64,000 bases of DNA, from NCBI GenBank assembly GCA_030867875.1, contig JAOWCC010000019.1, positions 32,221,976 to 32,285,975 on the forward strand, read 5' to 3'. The DNA is from Actinernus sp. WN-2022. Lineage: Eukaryota; Cnidaria; Anthozoa; Actiniaria; Actinernidae. The translations under genes were made by a program, and so were the position numbers. The notes below the pieces were generated by a model. It saw only the letters and a program-made list of their open reading frames with translations. It made no database searches and was not told where the DNA came from. How positions within the stretch are numbered: the first letter of the stretch is position 1; every line of letters begins with the position of its first letter. This document shows, piece by piece, positions 44,501 to 55,423 of the stretch.

Positions 44501-47500
44501 TTGTTCTCGTTGTCTGAGTGGCCCCCGCTACAGTAGTCGCAACTACATGGAAGTGATTCCCAAGGACAAGGACAAGTGCAAGTGCTTTGAGTATTACTAG
44601 TTACAGATTAAGTTTATGTATGTCATGCCTGGCACACCTACAGTTCAGACAGGACTCACAAGTTCGTCTGCGGCCTTCTTCCAGTAGTCATAGTTATCTG
44701 TAAGGTGCCGAATGGTCTCTGGTACATATGCGAAGGCTGAAAAACAAAGCATATAGCAAGCATGTCGACATGTCTGTATTGCAGAGATTGTATTCACTAA
44801 TTCTTGCTAATATTTAGGGGAGCCTTATTTTGGGAATACAATAACCTATTTGTGGCGTCGAAATATGCCCTAATATTTCCCAATGGCGGAGAGAGAATAT
44901 CGGGTCACGTGACGCATTCAACCAATCACGCGCGAGAGAAAACATTTGATGGGTAAAAACGCCGGAAATTGACGGTTATGTTCTTTTGGGGCATATTCCG
45001 TTTTACTTTAGGTATGAATAGAATAGCGTGCTGGACCTGGTTGTTCGAAGCAACCGGGGTGAAATCACTACGATTACAGATTTAGCGCTATCCTACGGAT
45101 AAAGTTACCCTTGCTTCAAACACCCGGTGCCGATTGCAGAATGAATAGAACGGTGGTTTACTCGGAAGAGGTTAAATTTCTTTTGATTTTTTTTGGCGGG
45201 ATATCGATGCCGCGCGCGTCCGGCCGATAAAAACAACTCGCTTCCTTCTAATTCTACGTTAGTTCCCAGGTCTCCTCCTACAAGATCATCCCGTTTTCAG
45301 AATATCTGTTCTTTTGGGAATTAGTATTTCGCGTTTTTGTTATTCCTATACCGGAATAGGAATGGCCAGACTAGTCCCAAAATAATGCGCCCAAAATATT
45401 TATCAGAATACTCATTATTTAGTGCATACAATAAATAAAACAGAATACGGACGCCTCTATAATACGGGCACTTGGCTCCGTCGCTTCGGTGTCCGTATTA
45501 ACGAGGTTCGGCTGTACTATCTCTCTATTGTCAGAAAATAGCTCTTTTGGCGTGTAACAATAGGAGCATTCAAAACCCAAAATGACTTACTGCAAGAGAC
45601 CATCACGTAAGAGAACTGATCTCCGTACCCTATGATAGTCTGCGCCAATCTATTTTTGGCTCAGTGGACGTCACGATGCTATTTTAAGATTCGGTTCCAG
45701 CTCCTCACGGATTTTCATCGCTCCATCTCATGAATTCAACCTTGATTTCAACAAAGAAAGAGAGGCGATGGATGCGAAGCTTCAAAACTCTGAATTATGG
45801 CTCTGAATTATGTGTTGCTCCATAAACTTACTACCCGGACTGGTATGGGACGGATCTGACCTGATCTGACTTGAAGACTCGATAAAATGAACTTTGAATT
45901 TAATTAATATAAGCTACGGAGTGTAATTTGAAAACCCGTTAAAAATATTGCCGTTTGGATTTGACTGGGAAACTGTAGGCTGTATTAAGCCAGACCCGTA
46001 AGAAATTCGGATGTGATCTGGAAGCCGTGAAAAGAAACTAGAGTGACCTGAATTTCGTGAAACTATCAAAGGAAATGAGCCGTATTCCATTCAGTTTGTA
46101 GCCGGATCGGCGAGCATGGAAAGTCTTCCAAAAATTATAATAAATTAACAATCCGTATCATTGTTATTGAAACTTCGCTTAACCTTATAAATACTCGTTC
46201 CCTGTAGTTCATATTCATGTATAGCTAGATAACATACCTAGGGAACTGACCGGATTGTTTGCTCTATTTCATCAGGCTAATAAGTGTAGAAACGTTCAGT
46301 TTATAGCAAGCAAGCACGCATCGACTTTTGACCACAATTTTGCGAAATTATAAATCCAGTTAATCTGAAACACTGACTGACTGAGTTTGGAATTATCGTA
46401 AACAGACGCTTACAATTCGCTAAAGAAATTAGAAATAGAACCTATAATATCGTAAATAATCGGACATGCTTTTGCAACATCGTAATCAATATGAATCTGT
46501 AGAGTAACTGTCGTGAAAGTAGAAAATTGTGAATGCTTTGATTACTGAGTAAAACACTGAATGCATTCTTCTGCTCTCGCCGCCCGCCGGGACATTCGGA
46601 CACGTGACACCCAAAACCAATCGGATAGAATGGTAAAAATAGTCCAACTAATTTATGCAAGCTAAAAATAAATCGGCGCAGACTATCATGGGGAAAGAGG
46701 CTAGTATGGGGGATCGGTTCTCTTAGGTGATGGTCTCTTGCTTACTCGTATCCAATTTCTTTCATAAACAAAAATATATTTTCTATTTTTTTTTTCTAAC
46801 ACATTTTCAATTTAGACTATTGCAAACAATTTAACGAGAATTTGTTCCAACCATTTGGGTTTTCCTCCACCGTACCGAAAATAACTTTATTTACCCACAA
46901 TCCTTTGCGCGCGAAAAACATTAAATCCGTTAGAAAATCGCGGTAGAGGTTTTAAATCTTAAAACCAAGCGAGTACAAATGCTGTTGCCAATCCACTGTT
47001 ATTGAAGAGAATAGAGGATTTCTACGTGTTATTTTGACCGTGTTAGGTTCGCAAGGCATTGTGGTCAAGTGTACAGCCGCCATCTTTTTCGGTTCGGTGT
47101 TTTTGGGGAGCAACACGGAACCTCTGATTGCACCCATAATACTATACTTCTATTGTTTGTGTACTGCACTTTCTAAAGGTTAGGTTGTTTTCTATTGTTG
47201 GGTTGGCCAATACTGTCGCTCATTTCGAGAAGTACCACCCGACCCGATTGGGGAGACTCGCATGGAATGTATCCACTATAAGTTAAGACAGGACGTGTAA
47301 AACATGATAACAACTTACCGTCCCAGGCGTCGTATAAGTCACTTACAAAGTAGTCGATAAACCAAACCTACAAACAGGGAGGACAGAATATCAAACAACG
47401 AGTGTCGATTTAGAGGTCTGGGACCTAGAAACCGCCATTTTGAATGTCCTGACAGCTCTTCCAAATATGAAATTTTCCTAATATGGAAGAGGCCACGGGA

Positions 47501-50500
47501 AACGACACTTTTGCTGGGGCGGCCTTCACCTCCTCGGAACGTGGAATAGTACTGGCTCTCCAAACAATGCCTAACCCTGGAACAATACAAACCCTAACGG
47601 CCCTAAAACAATGCAATTCTTTGTCAGTGCAGTCCAAATGGGGTCCAATAAAATGCAAGGTTTTGAGAGGTGAAGGCCTGCTGCTTTTGCTTGCTATTTT
47701 ATTGATACCGGCTATGGCGGAAATATCAGTTCAAGTGCCTATAAGCCCTAGCCAGAAATAATTTATTTTGGCGCAGTAAAGTGTTTTAAATCTTGTTCAA
47801 CCATTTTTGGGCGATTTATGGTCATAGTATTGCTATAAAAAGCATTACAAATCCTTGAAATGACGTCATTTAATGGACGTTATGCTAATGAGTTGAAAAT
47901 GACTGAAACCTAATCCTGAAACTCGGGCCTTTCACCATTGTTGAAAGGTGTTGAAAGATGTTGAAAGCATGTTGAATAGTTAAAATGCGTTCAAACTTTG
48001 ATTCAACATCTCTCCAACATTTAATTGATTTCTATATATTGTTCTCGGAAATGTTGAATCATGTTGAAACCGTTTGACTGCTTCATTCAACATTTGTTGA
48101 ATATGCGCGAATGCGCACCTATGGCGGCAGGGTGGACGAGAGCAGTCTGGTACTCATTCCTAGGTCTCTCGCAACTTATTAACCCAACACTGTTGAACCG
48201 ATGTTGAAACCATTTGACCCCCATGCTTTCAACATCCTTCAACATGATGCAACACATGTTGTACCGATGTTGAAATTGTTTCACATCCATGCTTTCAACA
48301 TCCTTCAACATGGTGCAACGAACGTTGTACCGATGTTGAACCGATGTTGAACCGATGTTGAACCAATGTTGAACCAATGTTGAACCAATGTTGAACCAAT
48401 GTTGAACCAATGTTGAAACCGTTCGACCAAGGCTTAGGTGGCCCTGGTTACAGTAGTATCAGTAGTAGTAGTAGTATCAGTAGTAGTACAAATGTGACCA
48501 CTGGAATACCAGAAAGGTAAACCCGTGAATGGCGTACCTGTGACCTTGGCACGTTACATGTAGCTCTGTCAAAAACTGGCATCACAACTGGGAGTCCTCT
48601 CTTCTTCTCTTCATCAGTCTGGGAAACACAACAAGTGCAACGAATTATATATAGGTAATCCACTTTTTAAAGGAGTTACGTCAACCCCAAAATGTAAGTT
48701 TCGCACGAGGAAAAGACAAAAATAATTACTCAGATTAGCACAGTATGCTTTCCAGATATATTGCTGGCTTTCACTCAATCCCCAGAGATTCGAATGACAA
48801 AGGGCATGGCGGCCATGTGGTGCCCCAACAAAAGAAGCTAACGAGGAATCTATTGTTTAAGGGCACCAACATGGCGGCTATGACGTCATGTGAAAGCCAG
48901 CAATTGGACAAAATCCGAGACAATTTTGGTGAAGGATGGCAAAGATAGGAGTGGATGAAAAATACTGCTTTTAACAGAAATTTAGAGCAACTTAAAATTG
49001 GTTAACAGTAGCCAAAATCACGTTCCTAGAATAAACATTTGCAATCCACTTCAATCTTTGCCATCCTCTACCGAAAAAGTTTGAAAAACATGTCAGGGCA
49101 TTCACATGGGATTTCTCTTCTATGTCAGAATGGTATTTTTGTTGTTTTGTTTTACAGTGTGACTACTATATAACCGGGGTTATATAGACAACGAGAACTA
49201 AACACAAGGCAAAACGAAAATAAAGCATTCCAAAGTACATATCGTGCCTATTCACGCGACTTTCTTCATTCAATCGTGCATATTCACGCGACTTTCTTCA
49301 TTCAAAAGACTTTTGACTAGTCCAACTAATTTGCATTTTACCGGATCTAAGGTCGAACAAGTCGTATCAAGAAATGGGTAAGCAATCTCGAAAACAATCG
49401 CAATTTTTTTTTTTCATTCATCCCTTACCAACAACAACAATTTTATTTACCCTTATGACTAAAGTTAATACAATTAAATAAGAAGAAATATAAATACTAA
49501 GGGGGCGCTGGCTTCCAGAAATAACCATATAGGGTTAAGGAACCAGGAAGCCAGATTTAAAGGAAGAAATATAAAATACAAGGTCAGAAATATAAAATAC
49601 AAGGTCGGAAATATAAAATACAAGGTCAGACATACAAAATACAAGGTCAGACATACAAAATACAAGGTCAGACATATAAAATACAAGGTCAATTTAAGGG
49701 TATTACCGATTAGCTTCAACAAAAGATCTTACCATACCATGGTAAGTTCGAAAACTTTTCCAGATCTATTAGCAGCAAAGCAAAGCGTGTTGTTCGTGTT
49801 AGACGAACAACAAAATAAATTAATCTGACTGCCCGCATAATTGAACTGACTGCCGTTTGTGTGTGAACAGAATTCTATGAACAGACGAACAAGAAAATAA
49901 ACTTAGTCGAGAAATAATTATCGCCCGCCTACACTGCGAAAGGTTCTGCTCGTTTCATACTTTGCTGAGTTAACTCGTTTATTAAACTGACTGCCGTTTG
50001 CGTGCGAACAGGATTCTATGAGCAGACGAACAACAAAATAAACATAGTCGAGAATCGGCCTGCCTACACTGCTTTTCCGAATCGATTCGGAAAAATTCCG
50101 GTTATGGCCTTTCGAATTTCGCAGAATTATCCGTTAACTTCACGAAGTTAATACGAATGATTCGGTCAACTTCGGTTATCAGTCGAGCGTGGAGGATGTT
50201 CACACATATTAATCCCTGCTATTGTTCTCAAGATTGCAACCGAACAATAGGGCACTGAAATGCTATTGTCTTGTAACCGACACTGATTGGCTCAAGTAAC
50301 CGTAAGTTGGAAATGCCGCTTTGTTTTCTTTCTGCAATATGATTGGTTGTCGTTGTCTAAGTGACCCTGGTTACAGTCAGTCACACAGTAAAGAGACTTG
50401 AAGGCTGACGTAATTCGATTGACAGTGCCCCATTAAAATTGTCTCGATTCAGTCTTTTCACCTGGTGGCCATCTTGGATTCAAAGCGAGGCAATCCTTTG

Positions 50501-53319
50501 TTTTTGCCAGGTTAGCCTCACAGTGAGATATAGTCAAAACGAGGCTAACCTGGCAAAAACAAAGGATTGCCTCGCTTTGAATCCAAGATGGCCACCAGGT
50601 GAAAAGGGTAATAAGTTCATGTCCTAGATACAACAATAGGTTAATTACGTTCTATTATGTTTCGGTCATAGAACGTCAGTAACATATTGGTGTATCTAGG
50701 ACATGAACTTATTAACGTGAAAAGAGTGAATTGCAATTCTACTGATTCCTTTATTCATGAACATCACCAAACAATACTTTAGACAAACCTGGGAGAAATA
50801 CTCCTCTGCTATCCTGTAGGCCCACTCTTTACAGAGATATCTTGGCCGCGCTGGGTTAGCAATATCAGCACATTTGATCAACATTCTTTTTATTAAGGTC
50901 CTGTTTTCTGGAGTGTTTAGTGCTGTAGCTGATGATGTCGAAGAATCTGGAGTGCCACGTCCACTATGCTATTAAATAAAGAACATCTATTATCTGTTTG
51001 TATGTTATGTCGCAGGGGGGAGGGGGAGGGTGGTTTTAGAGGGGGGAGATGGGGGAGGAAATCAAAATCATTTGTCCTGCCAGTTTACTGATAGTTCATG
51101 TGTCTCAAGCTCTGATATCTTTACCTAGCTGTTTAGCCACCATTTTGAAACAAAAGCAACCTGGTGATTAACCATTTTGAACTGCTGACTAAATTGCAGT
51201 TTTAGAAGGGAGGGGGTAAACTTGTATTTTGGGGTCCCAATTTTAGTGTGTTCTCAAGAGTAAACTTGTGGAAATGTTCACAATTTAAATTATTATTGCT
51301 GTTGTGATATCCTGCGTAGCCTGTAAAATCACGTAAACGATGACGTCATCGTCACGACATCACCACTAAGTGATTTATGGGGAACCAATACCATTTCTGA
51401 GTAATGGTTTTTCTTTTGTATCCCAAGAAGAAATATACCAATTTCTATAATTGGCAAACAAAGCATTGAATCCGCTGGAAAACTATCAAGCTGAAAGGGT
51501 CTATACCATGTCTGTCAAAGTTTGAGCTGCCTGCCATTAGAAATGAGGGAGATACGGGCATTCATTTAAAATCACGCGACCGATGACGTCATCGTTACGA
51601 CATCACTAAGTAATTTATGTGGACCCAATACCATGTCTGTCAAAGTTTGAGTCGCCTGCCATGAGAAATGAGGGAAATTCGGATTATACTTCAAATCACG
51701 TGATCGTTGACGTCATCGTTACGACATCACCACTAAGTGATTTATGGGGACCCAATACCATGTCTGTCGAAGTTTGAGCCGCCTGGCATTAGAAATGAGG
51801 GAAATACGGGTTGTACTACAAATCACGTGATCGATGACGTCATCGCTACGACGTCACCACTAAGTGATGTATGGGGAACCAATACCATTTCTGAGTAATG
51901 CTTTTTCGTTTCTTTGTATCCCGAGAAGAAATGTACCAAACGGGCAAACACACAAATGTTCAAGTGTACACGTCCAATATGGTTATTAGAACAACAGCAT
52001 TCCCGACCTATCATACTAACTGTTCACGTGTACATGTCCAAATATGGTTGTAAGAACAATGGAAAATCTTACGCGCCCGCGAAAGAGACTAAAACGCATC
52101 CAGCGGTCCATACTGTCTTCTTCCTCTCTGATTAGGTTGCTCCCAGTTCCCCTAGCTAGTGCTCGCAATAATTAAACAAATGTATATGTACGTACCACAG
52201 AATGTACCTCGTCCAGACTGGACGACCGTCTTTTGTTGATGCTATTGACAAACTTGGATAAGTGCTCAAAGTGACGCGTCATTTCTGTTGCCATCACCAT
52301 GTCGACAATTGCTTGTCGGACTGTGCGGAAGTCCTCTCTGTTAATGGCAGAAAAAAATCCAGGTTAATGAAATAACCAAATTTATGTTCAGCGAAAGCAC
52401 AGGCAACCCAAGCTATAATTGCGAGTTGTTGGTGTGTTTATACGTCAGTATATAGGTTTAACTTTTGTATGGGAACTACTATAAACGGGGAAACTTTTAC
52501 CATAAGAGCGGTTTTCAGTTGAGTGTAGTAAAACCAAAACCTGAGCCAAACAAAATGAGCCAATCACGAACTGAAGTAATTCACTATTGGTTTTACTTGA
52601 ACCAATCACGAGGCAAAGCCAACGCAGTCGTCAATGCTGCCGCTAAGACAAAACATGATTGCGTTTGGTTTTAGTTTAAAACTTGATTGGTTAATAACTG
52701 GAAAATATTTCTCACCCAATAGAAAAGATAAGCAAACGCAAAACCAAAGCAATCACTTGTTGTTTTCGACACAACTGAAAACTGCTCTATCATGGCCTCA
52801 CATTAAATGAAATAAACGCACCTTTGCTCTATCTGTTGCCCTTTGTCGTTTAATGGCGATTTGGGCTTTTTCAACGGACAACAGATAAAGTAAGGGAACA
52901 ATGATTTAATTTGATGTTAAGCTATAATAACGGTACAATGTAATTTGTTCCCCGTTTAAAGTAGTTCCCATACAAAGCCTATATACTGATATATAAACAC
53001 ACCAACTCGCAATTAGAGCTTGGGTTGCCTGCAGTGAAAGAGACATTGCTGTTGTGGCTGCTCAAGGTCCTAATCTCTAGAGAAAGAGGTTGAAAACTTA
53101 CACATCTAGACCGATGAAGATATTGGACTTCTCATCGCGTGCAGTCAGCTTGAATGCAAGTGCCGCATGATGGCTTTCTAGTACAGCAATGTCATTATAG
53201 AGTATGGCCAGTTCACTTCCAGCATTACACAGGAATGAGTTGGTGTAGCCAGGATGATCAACATCGTGGACAATGGCTGCTATTAAGGACGCTACCTCAT
53301 CAAGTGGCTCCAAAACAGC
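41411..53319 (-). CDS. PDE8: PDE8-type high-affinity cAMP phosphodiesterase, 3' part (7 exons)
   Basis: Minus-strand exons 53319-53102, 52337-52196, 50968-50789, 48618-48538, 47367-47319, 44736-44660 and 41590-41411 join in phase to 927 nt (308 aa plus stop). PDE8 hydrolyses cAMP to 5'-AMP with high affinity and is insensitive to IBMX. Visible: the HD metal motif [26 protein letters not shown] and [11 protein letters not shown], close to human PDE8[22 protein letters not shown]; the metal Asp in [33 protein letters not shown]; and the invariant purine-binding Gln in RSQ|VWFIDYF at an exon junction. After [10 protein letters not shown] comes a Ser/Thr-rich tail of 59 residues unlike vertebrate PDE8. 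Missing from the window: the HNxxH catalytic exon and the receiver-like and PAS regions. A/B assignment is not possible. Confidence 0.93.
42770..43301. mobile_element. TIR element, AAAGTGCC ends, related to 19589-20016
   Basis: The left AAAGTGCCTAAAAGCCCATT is mirrored by AATGGGCTTATAGGCACTTT. Next come CGATTCTACATCAAGTG / CACTTGATGTCGAT and GTGACGTCACAGGAGG / CCTCCTGTGACATCAC. A SINE head is nested in the middle. Confidence 0.78.
43031..43100 (-). mobile_element. SINE head fragment nested in the TIR element
   Basis: On the minus strand it reads CGCCTCTCACCACTGCGGTC, then CCAGGTTCGATTCCCGG with a perfect B box. This matches the head of the SINE at 15594, so it is not a functional tRNA: the 5' acceptor strand is missing. 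Confidence 0.7.
43590..43849. mobile_element. 260-bp MITE, TAGCCCGCTAGCAG ends, 9-bp target duplication
   Basis: Ends TAGCCCGCTAGCAGTTCTTA / TAAGAGCTGCTAGCAGGCTG; inner arms GGATTGGACTACCTG / CAGGTAGCCCAATCC and AAAATGGGGCAAGGAGAAAA / TTTTCTCCTCGCCCCATTTT. Flanks TTGCAAATC (43581-43589) and CTGCAAATC (43850-43858) match 8 of 9. Same class as 14828 and 40052. Confidence 0.78.
44660..44736 (-). CDS. PDE8: PDE8 exon, end of catalytic domain
   Basis: Acceptor TTTTTCAG at 44737; donor GAACTT|GTGAGT at 44660. It encodes [20 protein letters not shown], then AADEL. If the donor were skipped the frame would stop four codons later (VSPV, stop), a plausible short isoform. Confidence 0.88.
45592..46741. 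mobile_element. 1,150-bp TIR element with TTACT flanks
   Basis: Ends GCAAGAGACCATCACGTAAG and the complementary CTTAGGTGATGGTCTCTTGC; the arms continue (CTATGATAGTCTGCGCC / GGCGCAGACTATCATGG). TTACT at 45587-45591 and 46742-46746. No transposase frame. In a PDE8 intron. Confidence 0.78.
47319..47367 (-). CDS. PDE8: PDE8 catalytic exon (FIDYF)
   Basis: Acceptor GTTTGTAG at 47368; donor GGGACG|GTAAGT at 47319. A 49-nt microexon-sized exon encoding [16 protein letters not shown], matching ISFIDYFITDMFDAWD of vertebrate PDE8. Confidence 0.9.
47940..48424. repeat. Region of GTTGAA/TTCAAC words with 11-bp minisatellite
   Basis: ATGTTGAACC(A/G) units are tandem at 48329-48420 (about eight copies). 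TTCAACATCCTTCAACATG and GTTGTACCGATGTTGAAA blocks repeat at 48226-48345, and inverted copies lie at 47942-48100. The long minus-strand open frame here is repeat translation, not a gene. Confidence 0.8.
48538..48618 (-). CDS. PDE8: PDE8 catalytic exon ([14 protein letters not shown])
   Basis: Acceptor GTTTCCCAG at 48619; donor TCACAG|GTACGC at 48538. 27 codons: [20 protein letters not shown], then CNVPRSQ. The last residue is the invariant Gln that binds the cyclic nucleotide base. Confidence 0.92.
48671..49155 (+). repeat. Dispersed repeat, copy with MITE insertion
   Basis: Matches 32707-33035 on both sides of an inserted MITE (48764-48907). In a PDE8 intron. Confidence 0.75.
48764..48907. 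mobile_element. MITE, CTGGCTTTCAC / GTGAAAGCCAG ends
   Basis: Family member of 27703-27832 in opposite orientation. The other copy of the surrounding repeat lacks it, proving insertion. The flanks suggest a short TTG duplication, but this is ambiguous. Confidence 0.78.
49428..49750 (-). mobile_element. LINE 3' end with internal 21-bp minisatellite
   Basis: On the minus strand it ends AAATAAAATTGTTGTTGTTG with GGAAGCCAGCGCCCCC upstream, like the plus-strand tail at 60480-60782 (GGAAGCCAGTACCCTC ... AATAAATTGTTATTGTTGTT). The region 49560-49692 is about six tandem AAATACAAGGTCAGA(A/C)AT units. Confidence 0.68.
50454..50606. repeat. Near-perfect hairpin, about 60-bp arms
   Basis: CTTTTCACCTGGTGGCCATC, TTGGATTCAAAGCGAGGCAA and TCCTTTGTTTTTGCCAGGTT are all exactly mirrored on the right arm. 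Loop of about 30 bp. Confidence 0.85.
50609..50714. repeat. Second hairpin, 24-bp arms
   Basis: TAATAAGTTCATGTCCTAGA and its complement TCTAGGACATGAACTTATTA, two bases after the previous hairpin. A weaker inner pairing (ACGTTCTAT / ATAGAACGT) continues the stem. Confidence 0.82.
50789..50968 (-). CDS. PDE8: PDE8 catalytic exon (KCADIANP)
   Basis: Acceptor TTTAATAG at 50969; donor TCCCAG|GTTTGT at 50789. Exactly 60 codons: a variable Ser/Thr linker ([18 protein letters not shown]), then [20 protein letters not shown] and [13 protein letters not shown]. The Asp of KCAD is a metal ligand. Ile replaces the usual Ser or Val in the position before ANP. Confidence 0.93.
51015..51058 (+). other. G-rich tract, possible G-quadruplex
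   Basis: At least four G runs of three or more (GGGGGGAGGGGGAGGG, then GGGGGG and GGGGG) on the plus strand of a PDE8 intron. Confidence 0.5.
51326..51880 (+). repeat. About 125-bp tandem repeats, each with a TGACGTCA palindrome
   Basis: AATCACGTGATCGATGACGT-type starts at about 51326, 51569, 51693 and 51820, with ACCAATACCAT and AGAAATGAGGG following. TGACGTCA is intact at 51341, 51584, 51708 and 51835. The first gap is about two units long. In a PDE8 intron. Confidence 0.85.
52196..52337 (-). CDS. PDE8: PDE8 catalytic exon (TEMTRHFEH)
   Basis: Acceptor ATTAACAG at 52338; donor TGTG|GTACGT at 52196. It encodes [20 protein letters not shown], then [14 protein letters not shown] and [13 protein letters not shown]. 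Confidence 0.92.
52505..52787. mobile_element. GAGCGGTTTTCAGTTG MITE, complete copy
   Basis: Ends GAGCGGTTTTCAGTTGAGTG and ACACAACTGAAAACTGCTC with TA at the right flank and TA one base from the left end. Internally it is full of AAACCAA / TTGGTTT words. In a PDE8 intron. Confidence 0.75.
53102..53319 (-). CDS. PDE8: PDE8 catalytic exon with HD motif
   Basis: Acceptor TTTGTTAG at 53320; donor GATGT|GTAAGT at 53102. It encodes [20 protein letters not shown], then DHPGYTNSF through NIFIGLD. The His-Asp pair of HDVDHPG coordinates the active-site metals. It is the most 5' exon identified. Confidence 0.94.
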
Positions 53320-53364
53320 CTAACAAAGACAGGAAGTCACTTCGTCATTCAACAGTTACTGCTA

Positions 53365-53538
53365 GAGCAGATTTCGTATGAGTGGGACAAACTGCGGCAT
53401 GTCCGTAACCGCGCTGTACCGTATTTCTGTAATTTGATTGGATCAGCAGGACAAAAACAATAGGAAACCATTTCAACGTCACGACATGCCGTGCTGTAGC
53501 CAGTGCTGTAGATTGTCCCACTCATACCAAATCTGCTC
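53365..53538. mobile_element. 174-bp TA-flanked MITE
   Basis: Ends GAGCAGATTTCGTATGAGTG / CACTCATACCAAATCTGCTC, TA at 53363-53364 and 53539-53540. It lies just upstream of a PDE8 exon. Confidence 0.75.
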
Positions 53539-55420
53539 TATTGCAAATATATATTTAGAAGAAGCCTGAAACATGAAATACCAGACATATTGTTCCCATA
53601 ATTTTTTTGGGGACAGATCAAAGTACATGTGTCTACAGTACCGTCCAATACCCCCATCTTGAGTGTTCATTTTGCACCCATATTTTCGCGCTTTGACTGC
53701 CAACCTTCGCAAAAACTTTGTTTACGTGGGGTACTTGTTTGCATCTGTACTCTAACTCAAGCGCATGCATTCATTGTATTTGTAAACTCCATTACTATCT
53801 GTCATATTTTTTCGATTGCTGTAGAAGGAATTTTGTGCAGAGCCGGGTAACCATTTCCAATTCCCAGTTTGCACTATTATGTCAGTTAATACAACTAGCA
53901 GAATCCTTTTCGAATTCTTGTTCTTATTCAGATTTTGAAACCCCTCTGAGGAAACATGATCTCGAGTTTGAAATAGACCAATCCAAGGTAATTTCCACCA
54001 TCTTGTAGGGGGTGCAAACATGGCGCGAAATACAGTGGTGACCGAACACGGGAAAACATACCTTAACACCTTTCCGTTTATCGTTCTAAGTCGTTTGGTA
54101 GCTTGTAAAGTAGGCTCGGTTTCCAGCCGTGGGGGTTTCGGTGAGCCCGCGATTCTCTCCCCACTCACGGCTGGGTGCGCGAGCTGAGACATTGTCGGTT
54201 TTTAGCCAATGAAAAACTTGCCACTGAAATCCTGTCGCTGAATGTATTTGCATAATTTACATTGTAAACTTTTCAAAGTGGGAAAGCTAGGCTTTGGATT
54301 GCTGTTCCAAAATGCGTTTGAAAAGTTTGGTTTCGAATAATTCAAGGATTCACACAAGGAAGCAGTAAGAGAGTTAGTTTGGGTGAAGACACTTTGTCAG
54401 TAAACGCACCGGCTTTGGAAAGTCACTTGGGAAACAGTCACTTGTACCGAGCTCGACGCTAAGCCTGTAATGTTCAGTCATTTCTCGTTTAACTTTGCCT
54501 ATGCAAGACCAGGTAACCATTCTTACTCCATATTAAAAGAGTTATAAGAGAGGAAATCACGTCTGACTCAGGCCACGTTCTGCGATCACAATCCACTCGC
54601 TGCATCATACCCCGGGATCAAACGTGTTTTACAATTCTTCATGGCTATATGTACTAAGTTTGTGAAATTTTATAATGTCTCCAAGACATACTCTATACAC
54701 AAGTACTGAGCGGGAATACTCGATTCTAGCTCAGAATCGAATATATACAAATATAGTTCTGAGATAACATCTGAACTTTATCCCCGTAAATTTCGGCTTT
54801 TAATTTCTGTCAGTCTTGAGCGGCACTAATGTTAAAGAGTAAAACATTATGCCGCCTGGTTTCTCAATTATTTTAAATGTTGTTTGTTCTTGAGAATTCA
54901 TTTCACACTTGGAGTTTTAGTTTAAAGAGTTACAATGTGTTTTGAAAGTTTAGAACCTACGCTACAGTCGTGCAAGGGTAAACAGATTTTCTTGTCAAAA
55001 CACGCAAATTGAATAATATTGAATTTTAATCAGGTGACGTCACGGACACGGTGTGTAGACCGCGCGCCCAGCCGTTAGTGGGGGGAGGCTTTGGAGAAAC
55101 GACACCCAAATTGCTGAAACCGAGCCTACTTGTAAAGTCGTTCAGGGAATTTGCTAAAGTGTTTGGAAATTATGCATGCCGGTTTTTGTAGATCCAGAAG
55201 CCGTTTAGCTCACTGGAAGTACCAAACTGCACGTTTAAACGGCAACTCGTTTGGAAATTTTCGCTAACCGTTTTAAACTTGGAAAGCGTTTAGAGTAATG
55301 GCTCAGAAACGTAATGAAACGATCATAGAAATTTCGAGCGATCATATTTTCGTACTGACTAGAAAAGATGACAAAATAAACGCACTATCCGTGACTCCAG
55401 TGTTGCCTGTGTCTAAAACT
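53539..55420. other. No exon recognised upstream of PDE8
   Basis: Open frames up to 146 codons (54192-53752, minus) show no phosphodiesterase, PAS or receiver motif. It is probably PDE8 intron. Confidence 0.45.
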
Positions 55421-55423
55421 CAC

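Larger units (their letters stand above)
41591..44659 (-). other. PDE8 last intron
   Basis: Holds two inverted-repeat elements (42770-43301, 43590-43849) and a SINE head. No exon recognised. Confidence 0.6.

Noticed and set aside
47483..47761. 92-codon plus-strand frame beginning [10 protein letters not shown] with a hydrophobic end
   Set aside because: Lies opposite a PDE8 intron; no family resemblance, no codon or context support.
48087..48410. 107-codon minus-strand frame with repeated [11 protein letters not shown]
   Set aside because: It is the translation of the 11-bp tandem repeat.
49474..49722. 82-codon frame with repeated LYFVCLT
   Set aside because: Translation of the 21-bp minisatellite in a LINE 3' end.
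53752..54192. 146-codon minus-strand frame as a PDE8 5' exon
   Set aside because: No catalytic, PAS or receiver motif and no convincing acceptor/donor pair in the required phase.
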